This document shows, in pieces, positions 1-7,315 of a stretch of 33,159 nucleotides of DNA; position 1 is the stretch's first letter, and the number at the start of each line of letters is the position of its first letter. Below the pieces are notes generated by a model that was not told the origin of the DNA, searched no databases, and saw only the letters and a program-made list of their open reading frames with translations. Source of the DNA: Desulfobacterales bacterium HSG2 (GTDB lineage: Bacteria; Desulfobacterota; Desulfobacteria; Desulfobacterales; 4be13); NCBI GenBank assembly GCA_030378035.1, contig JAUCGI010000051.1, positions 1-33,159 of the forward strand, in the 5' to 3' direction. The translations under genes and the position numbers were made by a program.

Positions 1-135
1 TGGTCCGTGGTTTGTGTTTGGTATTTTGTGTTTTGTGTTTGGTATTTTGTGTTTGGAGTTTGGGAGTTTGGGAGTTTGGGAGTTTGGGAGTTTGGGAGTT
101 TGGGAGTTTGGGAGTTTGGGAGTTTGGGAGTTTGG
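1..135. repeat. Tandem low-complexity block upstream of rplS
   Basis: Positions 1-56 are made of the words GTTTGG, TATTTTGTG and TTTTGTG. Positions 57-135 are about ten direct copies of the 8-bp unit GTTTGGGA. No complementary arm is visible inside the window, but the block is cut by the window edge. The words match those of the block at 7021-7315. From 136 to 229 the DNA is AT-rich leader with no gene seen. Confidence 0.85.
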
Positions 136-229
136 AGTCTGTGAGTTGGGAATTGGGAATTAACCCCTAATTCGCGTGGTTATTGAAAATTGAAAATAAA
201 AAATTTCGAACAGGGGGTAATTATATATT

Positions 230-577
230 ATGGAAGTGATGAAGCAGTTAGAGCGGGAGATGATGCGGCTTGACATACCGGATTTTGCCCCGGGTGATAC
301 TGTCAAAGTTCATGTGAAGATCAAAGAGGGTGAAAAAGAACGTATTCAGGTGTTTCAGGGAGTTGTCATCAGTAAACGCAACGGCATGTCAAACGCCACA
401 TTTACTGTCCGAAAAGTCTCTTACAGCATAGGGGTTGAGCGTGTTTTTCTGCTTCATTCCCCTATTATTGATAAAATTGAAGTGGTCACGCGGGGTCGCG
501 TCCGCCGTTCAAAGATTTATTATCTGCGCAAGCTGAGAGGCAAATCCGCGAGGATAAAGGAACGCCGCTTCAGATGA
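230..577 (+). CDS. rplS: 50S ribosomal protein L19
   Basis: This 115-residue protein is bL19, a structural protein of the large ribosomal subunit at the interface with the 30S subunit. The N-terminal pattern ([21 protein letters not shown]) and the core motifs [12 protein letters not shown] and [11 protein letters not shown] are characteristic of the family, and the length is normal. The start at 230 fits the usual family N-terminus; a G-rich stretch lies about 13 bases upstream, so the Shine-Dalgarno is poor. It is followed by rnhB and yraN, a gene order common in Proteobacteria and related phyla. The stop codon is followed immediately by a heptamer repeat block. Identification is secure. 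Confidence 0.97.
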   Translation: MEVMKQLEREMMRLDIPDFAPGDTVKVHVKIKEGEKERIQVFQGVVISKRNGMSNATFTVRKVSYSIGVERVFLLHSPIIDKIEVVTRGRVRRSKIYYLRKLRGKSARIKERRFR

Positions 578-715
578 GTGGTCCGTTGTCCGTTATCCGT
601 TGTCCGTTGTCCGTTGCCAGTTGTCAGTTGCAGGATGTAACAACGGACCACTGACAACTGACAACTGACAACAAGCAACTGACAACAAGCAACTGACAAC
701 AAGCAACTGACAAAT
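578..715. repeat. Heptamer block with complementary arms (CCGTTGT / CAACTGA)
   Basis: The whole gap between the rplS stop and the rnhB start is built of 7-bp words. The left arm has copies of TCCGTTG and AGTTGTC, a short centre lies near 631-641, and the right arm has ACAACGGACC and repeated CAACTGACAA. The arms are complementary word by word, so a long imperfect hairpin is possible. Related words occur at 11850, 17004 and 29387. Confidence 0.85.
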
Positions 716-716
716 C

Positions 717-1346
717 ATGCGAACTTACGAAAAAAAAGCCGAAGACAAAGGCTTTTCAATAATTGCAGGCGTTGACGAAGCCGGCCGCGGGCCTTTGGCC
801 GGGCCGGTAGTTTCGGCAGCAGTAATTCTGCCGGCTCTGTTTCCAGTTTCCGGTGTGAACGATTCAAAGAAACTGAGTCCGAAAAAACGGGATTACCTGT
901 ACGAAAATATCTATGAACACGCGCTTTCGATCGGCATCGGAATCGTAGATCCCGTAGAAATCGATCGCATTAATATCCTTCAGGCATCGCTTCTGTCCAT
1001 GGCGATGTCGGTTGACAATCTTAACCCGCAACCGGATTATCTTCTTATAGACGGTACGTTCCGGATTCCGTCGGACATCCGACAGGAACCGGTGACCCAT
1101 GGTGACGGATTAAGCATTTCCATTGCTGCCGCTTCGGTTGTCGCCAAGGTGACCCGTGACAGACTGATGGAACGATACCACCGGGATTATCCGCAGTTCG
1201 GATTTTCCAGCCATAAGGGTTATCCGACCCGCGCTCATAAAGAGGCGATAAGGAAATTCGGTTGCTGCCCTATTCACAGGCGCAGCTTCAGGGGTGTGAA
1301 AGAGGTTATACAGGGGAAAGAAACAAGCGCCGGATGTCACGTTTGA
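717..1346 (+). CDS. rnhB: Ribonuclease HII
   Basis: RNase HII cleaves the RNA strand of RNA-DNA hybrids and starts removal of single ribonucleotides misincorporated in DNA. The motif GVDEAGRGPLAGPVV near residues 18-32 carries the first catalytic Asp and Glu. LLIDGT near residue 110 and the later ASVVAKVTRDR segment supply the remaining acidic site and the type 2 signature. The length of 209 residues is normal. The ATG at 717 follows the repeat block by only a few bases and no Shine-Dalgarno is visible, so translation may be weak or coupled to rplS. It sits in the conserved rplS-rnhB-yraN order. Confidence 0.96.
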   Translation: MRTYEKKAEDKGFSIIAGVDEAGRGPLAGPVVSAAVILPALFPVSGVNDSKKLSPKKRDYLYENIYEHALSIGIGIVDPVEIDRINILQASLLSMAMSVDNLNPQPDYLLIDGTFRIPSDIRQEPVTHGDGLSISIAAASVVAKVTRDRLMERYHRDYPQFGFSSHKGYPTRAHKEAIRKFGCCPIHRRSFRGVKEVIQGKETSAGCHV

Positions 1347-1393
1347 AATTCTGACATCTGACATGCTTGGAACTGCCGCCTGTCATGTGAATT

Positions 1394-1792
1394 ATGTTAA
1401 ACAGACAACAACAATTCGGTAAAAAAAGTGAATCCGCTGCGGTCAGGCATCTTGTAAAGAACGGATACAGCATCCTGGAACAGAATTATCATACAAAACA
1501 GGGTGAGATTGATATTATTGCAAAAGATGGGGATACGATTGTCTTTGTAGAGGTCAAAGCCAGGAGGTCGGATCGTTTCGGAAGTCCGAAATGGGCGATT
1601 ACCTCCAAGAAGCAAAAAAAGATTTCGATGCTGGCTCTGTATTATCTTAAAGCTACAAATCAGAGTTATGCAAAGGCAAGGTTCGACGTGGTGGCCATCT
1701 CGGTCCGGAAACCGGAAATGATCCCGGAAGAGAACAGAGACACCGCCAGAATAGAAATCGTTAAAAATGCTTTTGAACTTGCTTATGAATGA
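1394..1792 (+). CDS. yraN: UPF0102 (YraN family) endonuclease-like protein
   Basis: This is a 132-residue member of the YraN/UPF0102 family, which has a restriction-endonuclease-like (PD-(D/E)XK) fold. The signature GEIDIIAKDGDTIVFVEVKAR at residues 37-57 contains the acidic residues and the EVK motif, followed by KQKKI and ARFDVVAI as in family members. The cellular role is not settled; neighbours in many genomes are rplS and rnhB, as here. The start at 1394 gives the usual family N-terminus (QQFGKKSESAAVRHL). It ends just before a 200-base spacer. Confidence 0.93.
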   Translation: MLNRQQQFGKKSESAAVRHLVKNGYSILEQNYHTKQGEIDIIAKDGDTIVFVEVKARRSDRFGSPKWAITSKKQKKISMLALYYLKATNQSYAKARFDVVAISVRKPEMIPEENRDTARIEIVKNAFELAYE

Positions 1793-1897
1793 TCCAAGCA
1801 TTATGCGTCAGAATTCCTTATCTTTATATCCACACCTTTTTATTTCCATCCTTTACATCCGGCCGGCCAATTTTCTTAAAATATCTTTGCTTGTGCT

Positions 1898-1927
1898 TTG
1901 ACAAGTTATATGAATTTACGGTATTAT
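1898..1927 (+). promoter_or_regulatory. Possible sigma-70 promoter
   Basis: TTGACA at 1898-1903 and TATTAT at 1922-1927 are separated by 18 bases in the AT-rich spacer after yraN. The match is good by eye, but the first DNA downstream is a tnpB remnant, so any real product could be the gene at 2771. No further support is available. Confidence 0.35.
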
Positions 1928-1991
1928 AAGGATTCTTTAAGCAGGGTCGGATTTGAACTGTTCAAACATCTTTTTCAAAATTTCGGATACA

Positions 1992-2042
1992 GACATCAAT
2001 GGTGCTTTCAACATCATCAGAAAAGCAGTACATCAGAGATGA
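1992..2042 (+). pseudogene. 3' tail fragment of an IS200/IS605-type tnpB
   Basis: Reading from 1992 gives DINGAFNIIRKAVHQR and then TGA at 2040-2042. This matches the C-terminal region of TnpB proteins and is nearly identical to the tail of the second remnant at about 2611-2650 (DLNGAFNIIRKAV). Only this short tail survives, with no body upstream. Confidence 0.6.
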
Positions 2043-2739
2043 TTATCATAACCTGATCTCTGACAGTCAGCGGTTCCGGATCAGATGCGGTATGGCGGTA
2101 CCTGACAGGGTTGTTTCGGTAAGGGACAGGAACCTGGCTGCCTGTGCAACGTCTGAAGGTGATGTACTGCTAATAGACGACAGCATAAATCAGTTTTACA
2201 AAGAGATTGCCAAAACAAAATCCGGGCCTGATAAGCGGAACGGTAAGAAATGGTCTGCAAAAGCTCTGAAACTAACGGATAAGCGGGATGATAAAATCAG
2301 AGATTATCAGCACAAGGCAAGCCGCAAGATCGTTAATTTCTGTCCTGAAAACAAAGTCTCAGAAGTCGCGATAGGCAATGTGGCACATTCGGTTCACGGA
2401 ATAAGCTTTGGAACGGCGACCAAACAACTTGCCCATTTCATCTGCCACCTGCCAATGCAGGCGCACAGTCTGTTCATCCAAACGGGAAAGTTGTTTGCTG
2501 ATAATGATCCGTTACCGAAAAAACATGAACCGGATGTGAGACACATCCTTAGCGGCATAAGAATCAGGAGAGGAGTTTGCAAATCTTCTGACGGAACCCT
2601 GCTGAATGCGGACCTGAACGGTGCTTTCAATATTATCAGAAAAGCAGTCCCGGAATTTAATTTCAAAACACTGAAGGACGGGACAGAGGGCTTGTTCATC
2701 CCACATTGCAGACTTCTGACTGTTCATACCTGTCAATAG
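2043..2739 (+). pseudogene. tnpB: Degraded IS200/IS605-family TnpB (OrfB)
   Basis: TnpB is the RNA-guided nuclease encoded by IS200/IS605-type elements. Recognisable stretches are NLAACATSEGDVLLID, NQFYKEIAKTKS, KRNGKKWS, KASRKIVNFC, GISFGT and the tail DGTLLNADLNGAFNII. The whole N-terminal half is missing. The first RuvC motif (usually GIDLGVNN) has become SVRDRN, losing the catalytic Asp. The usual CxxC zinc-ribbon pairs before the tail are absent. No tnpA lies nearby and element ends cannot be recognised. The open frame from 1999 begins by reading the neighbouring tail fragment out of frame, so that start is not biological. It is a dead remnant. Confidence 0.75.
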
Positions 2740-2770
2740 TTGTCAATGGAATTTGAACATAAGGTGTATT

Positions 2771-4036
2771 ATGAAAGTAGCCTGTGAAAAATGCCATACT
2801 GAATATGCCCTTGATCCCGGCCTTATCAAGGAGAAAGGCTCTAATTTTCGTTGCGTAAAATGCAAGCACATATTCAAAGTTTATCCTCCTGAACAGAGAG
2901 AGGCACCTGTTGCAAAAGAAACTTCTGAACCCTCGTCGGATATCAGAAAGGAGGAAAGCGGCGACTCATTTTCTGAAGACCGTCCGAGTTTTAAAATTAT
3001 CGGAGAAAATAATTGCCCTCTTTATGAACAGGGGGATGAATTTTACATATTAAATAATTCCTTTTTCGGACCTGCCAGCAAAGCGCCTTGTCTTATTCTT
3101 ATCAAAGATGTAATGAAAATTATCAAAGACAGGCATTCCAGCGATTCCGTCTTTGTCTGTAGCGGCTGCACCGGACTGGTACGGTTCGGGTATAAGGAAG
3201 ATACGGCAAATGTCGCATCGGAAATTTCCAAGAAATCTGAGGATTATGTCAGTGTTGTTGCACGCTCTCTGAGCAAATTTTCGATTTTTCAGGCCCTTGA
3301 AAAGAGTCTGGTCGAAGAATTCACTTCCTATCTGAAGTTTGACGAATTCGGTGTGGGCGATGTCATCATAAGAAAGGGAGATCCCGGCCGGAATTTATAT
3401 GTTATTGTATCCGGAAAGATTGAAGTTCTGGGAGATGATGAAATGAGCCTGGCCTTCATGGGAAGAGGGGAGGTGTTCGGAGAAATGAGTCTTCTCAGCG
3501 GCAATCCTGTGGGGGCGACGATAAAGGTTGTGAAACCGGCAACCGTTTTGTATATTGTTGGCAAGGATTTCAGAAAGATGCTGAACATATCCCCGTCTCT
3601 TCAGATGTATTTCACCCGTCTCCTTGCCGGAAGAATGGCTGAGATCAATACGGCAAGATCTGAGGAATTCGCATCCGGGATGGCAGGGAAACTTTCTGAA
3701 ATGCCGCCTTCGGAGCTATTCCAGACTTTTAACATGAACCAGAAGACCGGTGTTCTGACTTTGAAACTGGCCGACACAACCGCATATCTGTCTTTCAGGG
3801 AAGGCGGGCTTGTCAGTGTCAAATATGACGGTAAAGAAGGGCAGGAGGCTTTTTTTGAATTGTTAAAACTCAAACGGGGCAGATTCAAGTTTATACCGGG
3901 CCTGTCTCCGGAAGAAATGAAAGCCGAGGAAGTGGGAGATTTTATGCATCTTCTGATGGAGGGGCTAAGAAGAATAGATGAGGATGACAGAAGATTCATC
4001 CGAACGGTGATACCGACTTTGACTGAAGGCAACTGA
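2771..4036 (+). CDS. Zinc-ribbon / CAP-like / DUF4388 (PATAN) signalling protein
   Basis: This is a 421-residue cytoplasmic protein, probably regulatory. In order it has an MJ0042-type zinc ribbon (C5, C8, C28, C31), a low-complexity linker, a Cys-containing module at about 72-142 (KIIGENNCPLYE ... CSGCTG), a cyclic-nucleotide-binding-like CAP domain at about 165-295, and a DUF4388/PATAN domain at about 300-410. The CAP cassette FGEMSLLSGNPVGATIK lacks the Arg that normally holds the cyclic phosphate, so ligand binding is doubtful. The ATG at 2771 is preferred over 2753 because AAGGTG precedes it and it places the first CxxC near the N-terminus. The last three modules recur in the TIR protein at 21362-23635, so the two are paralogous over that part. 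No DNA-binding domain is seen. Confidence 0.85.
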   Translation: MKVACEKCHTEYALDPGLIKEKGSNFRCVKCKHIFKVYPPEQREAPVAKETSEPSSDIRKEESGDSFSEDRPSFKIIGENNCPLYEQGDEFYILNNSFFGPASKAPCLILIKDVMKIIKDRHSSDSVFVCSGCTGLVRFGYKEDTANVASEISKKSEDYVSVVARSLSKFSIFQALEKSLVEEFTSYLKFDEFGVGDVIIRKGDPGRNLYVIVSGKIEVLGDDEMSLAFMGRGEVFGEMSLLSGNPVGATIKVVKPATVLYIVGKDFRKMLNISPSLQMYFTRLLAGRMAEINTARSEEFASGMAGKLSEMPPSELFQTFNMNQKTGVLTLKLADTTAYLSFREGGLVSVKYDGKEGQEAFFELLKLKRGRFKFIPGLSPEEMKAEEVGDFMHLLMEGLRRIDEDDRRFIRTVIPTLTEGN

Positions 4037-4066
4037 TTTGTTAAAAAACAGGGATTAAAAAAAGTG

Positions 4067-4207
4067 CTGATTATAACGCATTTTGGGGAGCAGGGTGGAT
4101 TCCGGGTCAGAAACCTGGCCCTGATAAAAGATGCCAGGGACAAGTTTTTGCCCGGAATCACAGGGCGGGCCCTGAAAACAAAGTTCCCCAAAAGGCGTTA
4201 TAGTCAG
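4067..4207. mobile_element. MITE-like element, CTGATTATAACG family, copy 1
   Basis: The ends are inverted: CTGATTATAACGC at 4067-4079 and GCGTTATAGTCAG at 4195-4207, continuing inward as ATTTTGGGGA and TCCCCAAAAG with few mismatches. The interior is palindromic and has no coding capacity of its own. Both flanks are A-tracts, so a target duplication cannot be resolved. The same ends occur at 23986-24167. Confidence 0.7.
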
Positions 4208-4294
4208 AAAAAAAAATGGCATTCTTTATTTACGGGTTTACACTGAAAAGTTCGTAGTTCCTGTAAAGGTGGGAATCTGTCAGGAGGTACTGTT

Positions 4295-4492
4295 ATTCCC
4301 GCAGAAACGGGAATCCGTCAGCAATCATCCGGGACTCTCATAATAAACTTGTCCCCGACATTTTTTATCGGGGGCCTGTCCCGACATCTTTTATCGGGGG
4401 CCTGTCCCGACATCTTTTATCGGGGAAACGGGTATGCCCCGTTCATAACGAATGATGAGAGTCTTAATCGTTATTCCCGCAGAAGCGGGAAT
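4295..4492. repeat. Two ATTCCCGC...GCGGGAAT palindromes
   Basis: ATTCCCGCAGAAACGGGAAT at 4295-4314 and ATTCCCGCAGAAGCGGGAAT at 4473-4492 are near-perfect short palindromes. They belong to the same type as the array at 23898-23975. Sequences of this kind are widespread dispersed repeats in bacterial genomes. Confidence 0.7.
4350..4425. repeat. Tandem palindromic repeat, three copies (CCCGACATCTTTTATCGGGG)
   Basis: Three tandem units of 26-27 bp carry an imperfect palindrome CCCGACATCTTTTATCGGGG joined by GCCTGT. The same unit is found again three times at 4793-4867. In reverse orientation it appears inside two chemosensory genes at 7804-7823 and 8750-8985. Confidence 0.85.
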
Positions 4493-4546
4493 CAGTCATC
4501 AGGGGACTTTTATTCCCACAGTTATCCCGACATCTGTTATCAGGGC

Positions 4547-4667
4547 ATAAGTGTAAACTTAAAATCTCTTTATCTTTATCTTGCTCTTGCTCTTGCTCTT
4601 GCTCTTTATCAGGATAAAGAGCAAGAGCAAGATTAAGATTAAGATTAAGCCCTAAGTTTACACTTAT
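4547..4667. mobile_element. MITE-like element, ATAAGTGTAAACT family, copy 1
   Basis: Perfect 15-bp terminal inverted repeats lie at 4547-4561 (ATAAGTGTAAACTTA) and 4653-4667. The interior is hexamer words (CTTGCT, CTTTAT on the left; complementary AGCAAG, GATTAA on the right), giving an almost complete hairpin. GTTATCAGGG occurs at 4536-4545 and again at 4669-4678, which looks like a target-site duplication. A second copy is at 21127-21263 and a long relative at 32055-32424. Confidence 0.8.
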
Positions 4668-4792
4668 GGTTATCAGGGAAAAGAGGGAATCAATTGGTGA
4701 AATAACAGGACTTAGTGAGTGAATAATCCTCTAAGAGGCGGCTCTTTCTGTGAACGATTCACATAAAAGGGCGTATTCCGCAAGCTGGAGCA

Positions 4793-4867
4793 TGTCCCCG
4801 ACATCTTTTATGGGGGCCTGTCCCGACATCTTTTATCGGGGGCCTGTCCCGACATCTTTTATCGGGG
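4793..4867. repeat. Tandem palindromic repeat, second cluster of three copies
   Basis: This has the same 26-bp unit as 4350-4425, again three times, ending 78 bases before the first chemosensory gene. The surrounding DNA from 4668 to 4945 holds no gene; a small hairpin (GAAGAAT ... ATTCTTC) follows at about 4866-4894. The cluster may form part of the 5' leader of the chemosensory operon. Confidence 0.8.
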
Positions 4868-4945
4868 AAGAATATCGCGACTCGGCGATTCTTCCGGAGA
4901 ATTTTCTCTGACTTGTGAGCACGCCTTTTTATAGAAGGAGATGAC

Positions 4946-5392
4946 ATGCTGATTCTACTTTTCTACATAGGAAACGTAATGTACACCATCAAATGCGACA
5001 ATGTCAGGGAAATCGCGCCGATGGTAATGCTCAAGGAGATACCTCACACACCTGACTTCTTTGCCGGTTTCTTTAATTATCGGGGTACGATTGTCCCGGT
5101 CATTGACCTGTGCCAACTGATTCAGGGATGTCCGTGCCAGATGCGCCTAAGCACCCGAATCATCCTCGTTGATTACATGGGGAAAGATAATATGCCTCAT
5201 ATCCTCGGACTCATGGCGGAACGGGTTACCGAGACCATAAGAAAACCGAAAGACGCTTTTGTATTGCCGGGTATCAGGTCTGAACAAGCCCCTTACCTGG
5301 GAGGTATTGTCATGGAACAGAAAAAAATGATTCAATATATAGACTTGGACCGACTGCCGAGTTGCATCAACTTCCTGCCCCAAGAGGATTAA
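4946..5392 (+). CDS. cheW: CheW-like coupling protein (WspB-like)
   Basis: CheW proteins link chemoreceptors to the CheA kinase in the cytoplasmic array. This 148-residue protein is a single CheW domain: TIKCDNVREI, FFAGFFNYRGTIVPVIDLCQL near residues 38-58, and GLMAERVTETI later are the usual strands. A good Shine-Dalgarno (GAAGGAG) lies five bases before the ATG at 4946. It is the first gene of the operon, matching the place of WspB relative to WspC, D and E. A heptamer block starts at its stop codon. Other CheW-like proteins cannot be excluded by sequence alone, so the WspB name rests on gene order. Confidence 0.9.
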   Translation: MLILLFYIGNVMYTIKCDNVREIAPMVMLKEIPHTPDFFAGFFNYRGTIVPVIDLCQLIQGCPCQMRLSTRIILVDYMGKDNMPHILGLMAERVTETIRKPKDAFVLPGIRSEQAPYLGGIVMEQKKMIQYIDLDRLPSCINFLPQED

Positions 5393-5540
5393 GTTTTAAG
5401 GTTTAAGGTGTTAAGGGTTAAGGTTTAAGGTGTTAAGGTGTTAAGGTTTAAGGTGTTAAGGTTTAAGGTTTAAGATTCTCTTCCGGGATACACCTTAACC
5501 CTTAACCCTTATAACCCTTAACCCTTAAAACTTAAAACTT
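5393..5540. repeat. Heptamer block with complementary arms (GTTTAAG / CCCTTAA)
   Basis: The left arm (5393-5474) is made of GTTTAAG and GTGTTAAG words. The centre near 5475-5492 is unique, and the right arm (5493-5540) is ACACCTTAACCC, CCCTTAA and AAAACTT words. The block can fold into a long hairpin and fills nearly all the space between cheW and cheR. Confidence 0.85.
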
Positions 5541-5550
5541 ATTTAATAAA

Positions 5551-7020
5551 ATGATTGAAGGGATAATCGAATCTTTGCTGGAAGAAAAAATCGGGTTATC
5601 CGCGGAAGCCGTCGGCTCTGAAACAATAGCCAAAGCCATACGCTATCGTATGAGGCGCCGCGGATTACTCGCGGGAGGCGGCGATAGGAGTTTCTCCGCA
5701 TATCTTGCTCTTCTCCGAACATCAGAAGAAGAAATGGAGAAACTGATAGAAGAAGTGGTTGTTCCGGAAACCTGGTTTTTCCGAAATGATGCGTCATTCA
5801 GCTTCCTTGGCGGTTATGTCAGATTTGAATGGCTGCCTGAACATAAGGACCGTGTGCTGCGGATATTAAGCGTACCCTGCTCCACCGGTGAGGAACCCTA
5901 TTCCATCGGCATGACTCTCATGGATATGGAACTGCCTGAGGAAATCAGCAGGGGCCGTTTTCATATCGACGCGGTCGATATCAGAGAAAAGTCCCTGCAT
6001 AAAGCAAGATTGGGGATTTACGGCCCGGAATCTTTCCGGGGAGAGGATCTGTCATTCCGGGAACGCTATTTTGAACGAGTCTCAGGTGTCACAGCAGATA
6101 AAAACGGCAAAGAAACCAAAAACGATTTCAAGGTGCACGGACATCTCAGGAACATGGTCCGTTTTATGGGAGGAAACCTGCTGGATAATCGGATTCTGGC
6201 AGATGAAAAACCGTATGATATTATTTTCTGCCGTAATCTGATGATATACCTGAGTGATCTGGCAAAAAAGAAGGCCATGAAAAGTATCGACCGGCTGCTG
6301 GAGCAAAACGGAATACTGTTTGTGGGACATGTCGAGCGCCCGCTGGTTTGCAGTTCTGCCAAAGAAATACGTTTCGCATGGATACGTCAGGCCGGGGTAT
6401 TTGCCTGTCGGAAAGCAGGGTTTAACCGGAGCACACAGACCGGCGACCAAGACAAATTGTCCCAAAAGTCTGTGCAGAGATTACCCATCAAAGTTCCTGA
6501 AACTCATCAGGAACGGGTGGGCCGCGGACATAAGGCAGAGATAATTTGGCGAGATTCACACAGACAGCATCGGCCGCAGAGGCAGCCTGTCTCATTTTCG
6601 GATTCCGCCTTATTCCCGAACGTAGGGACTCCGAAGCCGTCCTCAGCGCCGGTCCCGGACTCATTTCCCGGTGCCGGTTCTCTGACTTCGTTTCCCGGTA
6701 CCGGTCTGGGGACCTTGCTTGACACGGCTCAACGGCTGGCAGATCAGGGCGCGCTGAACGAAGCGACTGAAGTGTGCGAGAAACATCTGAATAAGAACCC
6801 TTTCAATGTTCAGACTCATTTTCTGATGGGGCTGATCTGGAATGCACGGGGCGATGAAGACCGGGCTGAGGAGTACTTTAACAAAACGGTTTATCTTGAT
6901 CCGAATCACTATGAGGCGTTAAGCCATTTGGCTTTTATCATGGAAAACCGGGGAGATTATGACAAAGCTGTGCACCTGCGTCAGCGGGCGCAGCGCATTC
7001 TTCAGAAGGAAGGCGGATAA
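5551..7020 (+). CDS. cheR: CheR methyltransferase with C-terminal TPR repeats (WspC-like)
   Basis: CheR transfers methyl groups from S-adenosylmethionine to receptor glutamates. Residues 1-85 form the helical N-terminal domain. The SAM-binding motif PCSTGEEPYSIG lies near 109-120 and DIIFCRNLMIYL near 224-235. After a low-complexity linker of about 100 residues that contains an internal duplication (TSFPGTG / DSFPGAG), the C-terminal hundred residues are TPR-like (AEEYFNKTVYLDPNHYEALSHLA). CheR-TPR fusions are typical of WspC. At 489 residues it is longer than WspC because of the linker. The ATG at 5551 has no Shine-Dalgarno, only an A/T-rich leader left by the repeat block. Confidence 0.95.
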   Translation: MIEGIIESLLEEKIGLSAEAVGSETIAKAIRYRMRRRGLLAGGGDRSFSAYLALLRTSEEEMEKLIEEVVVPETWFFRNDASFSFLGGYVRFEWLPEHKDRVLRILSVPCSTGEEPYSIGMTLMDMELPEEISRGRFHIDAVDIREKSLHKARLGIYGPESFRGEDLSFRERYFERVSGVTADKNGKETKNDFKVHGHLRNMVRFMGGNLLDNRILADEKPYDIIFCRNLMIYLSDLAKKKAMKSIDRLLEQNGILFVGHVERPLVCSSAKEIRFAWIRQAGVFACRKAGFNRSTQTGDQDKLSQKSVQRLPIKVPETHQERVGRGHKAEIIWRDSHRQHRPQRQPVSFSDSALFPNVGTPKPSSAPVPDSFPGAGSLTSFPGTGLGTLLDTAQRLADQGALNEATEVCEKHLNKNPFNVQTHFLMGLIWNARGDEDRAEEYFNKTVYLDPNHYEALSHLAFIMENRGDYDKAVHLRQRAQRILQKEGG

Positions 7021-7315
7021 GGGCTTTGTGTTTGGTTTTTTTGTGTTTGGTATTTTGTGTTTTGTGTTTTGTGTTTGGTATCCGGTGTATAGTCTGACCA
7101 AACACCAAACACCAAACACAAAATACCAAACACCAAACACCAAACACAAAATACCAAACACCAAACACCAAACACAAAATACCAAACACCAAACACCAAA
7201 CACAAAATACCAAACACCAAACACAAAATACCAAACACAAAACACAAAATACCAAACACAAAACACAAAACACCAAACACCAAACACCAAACACCAAAAC
7301 ACAAAACACAAAATT
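7021..7315. repeat. Heptamer block with complementary arms (TTTGTGT / ACCAAAC)
   Basis: The left arm at 7025-7080 is TTTGTGTTTGG words, the centre at 7081-7096 is unique, and the right arm at 7097-7312 is many copies of CAAACAC and CAAAATAC. The right arm is about four times longer than the left. Long open frames through this block on both strands are translations of the repeat and not genes. Confidence 0.88.

Noticed and set aside
57-135. Direct GTTTGGGA repeats considered as a CRISPR array
   Set aside because: The units are contiguous 8-mers without spacers, and no cas gene is present.
4349-4636. A 95-residue open frame in the 4.0-4.9 kb spacer
   Set aside because: It is made wholly of palindromic repeats and part of a mobile element.
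5493-5540. CCCTTAA array considered as telomere-like or iteron origin repeats
   Set aside because: It is one arm of an intergenic hairpin block like the others, and no replication gene is nearby.
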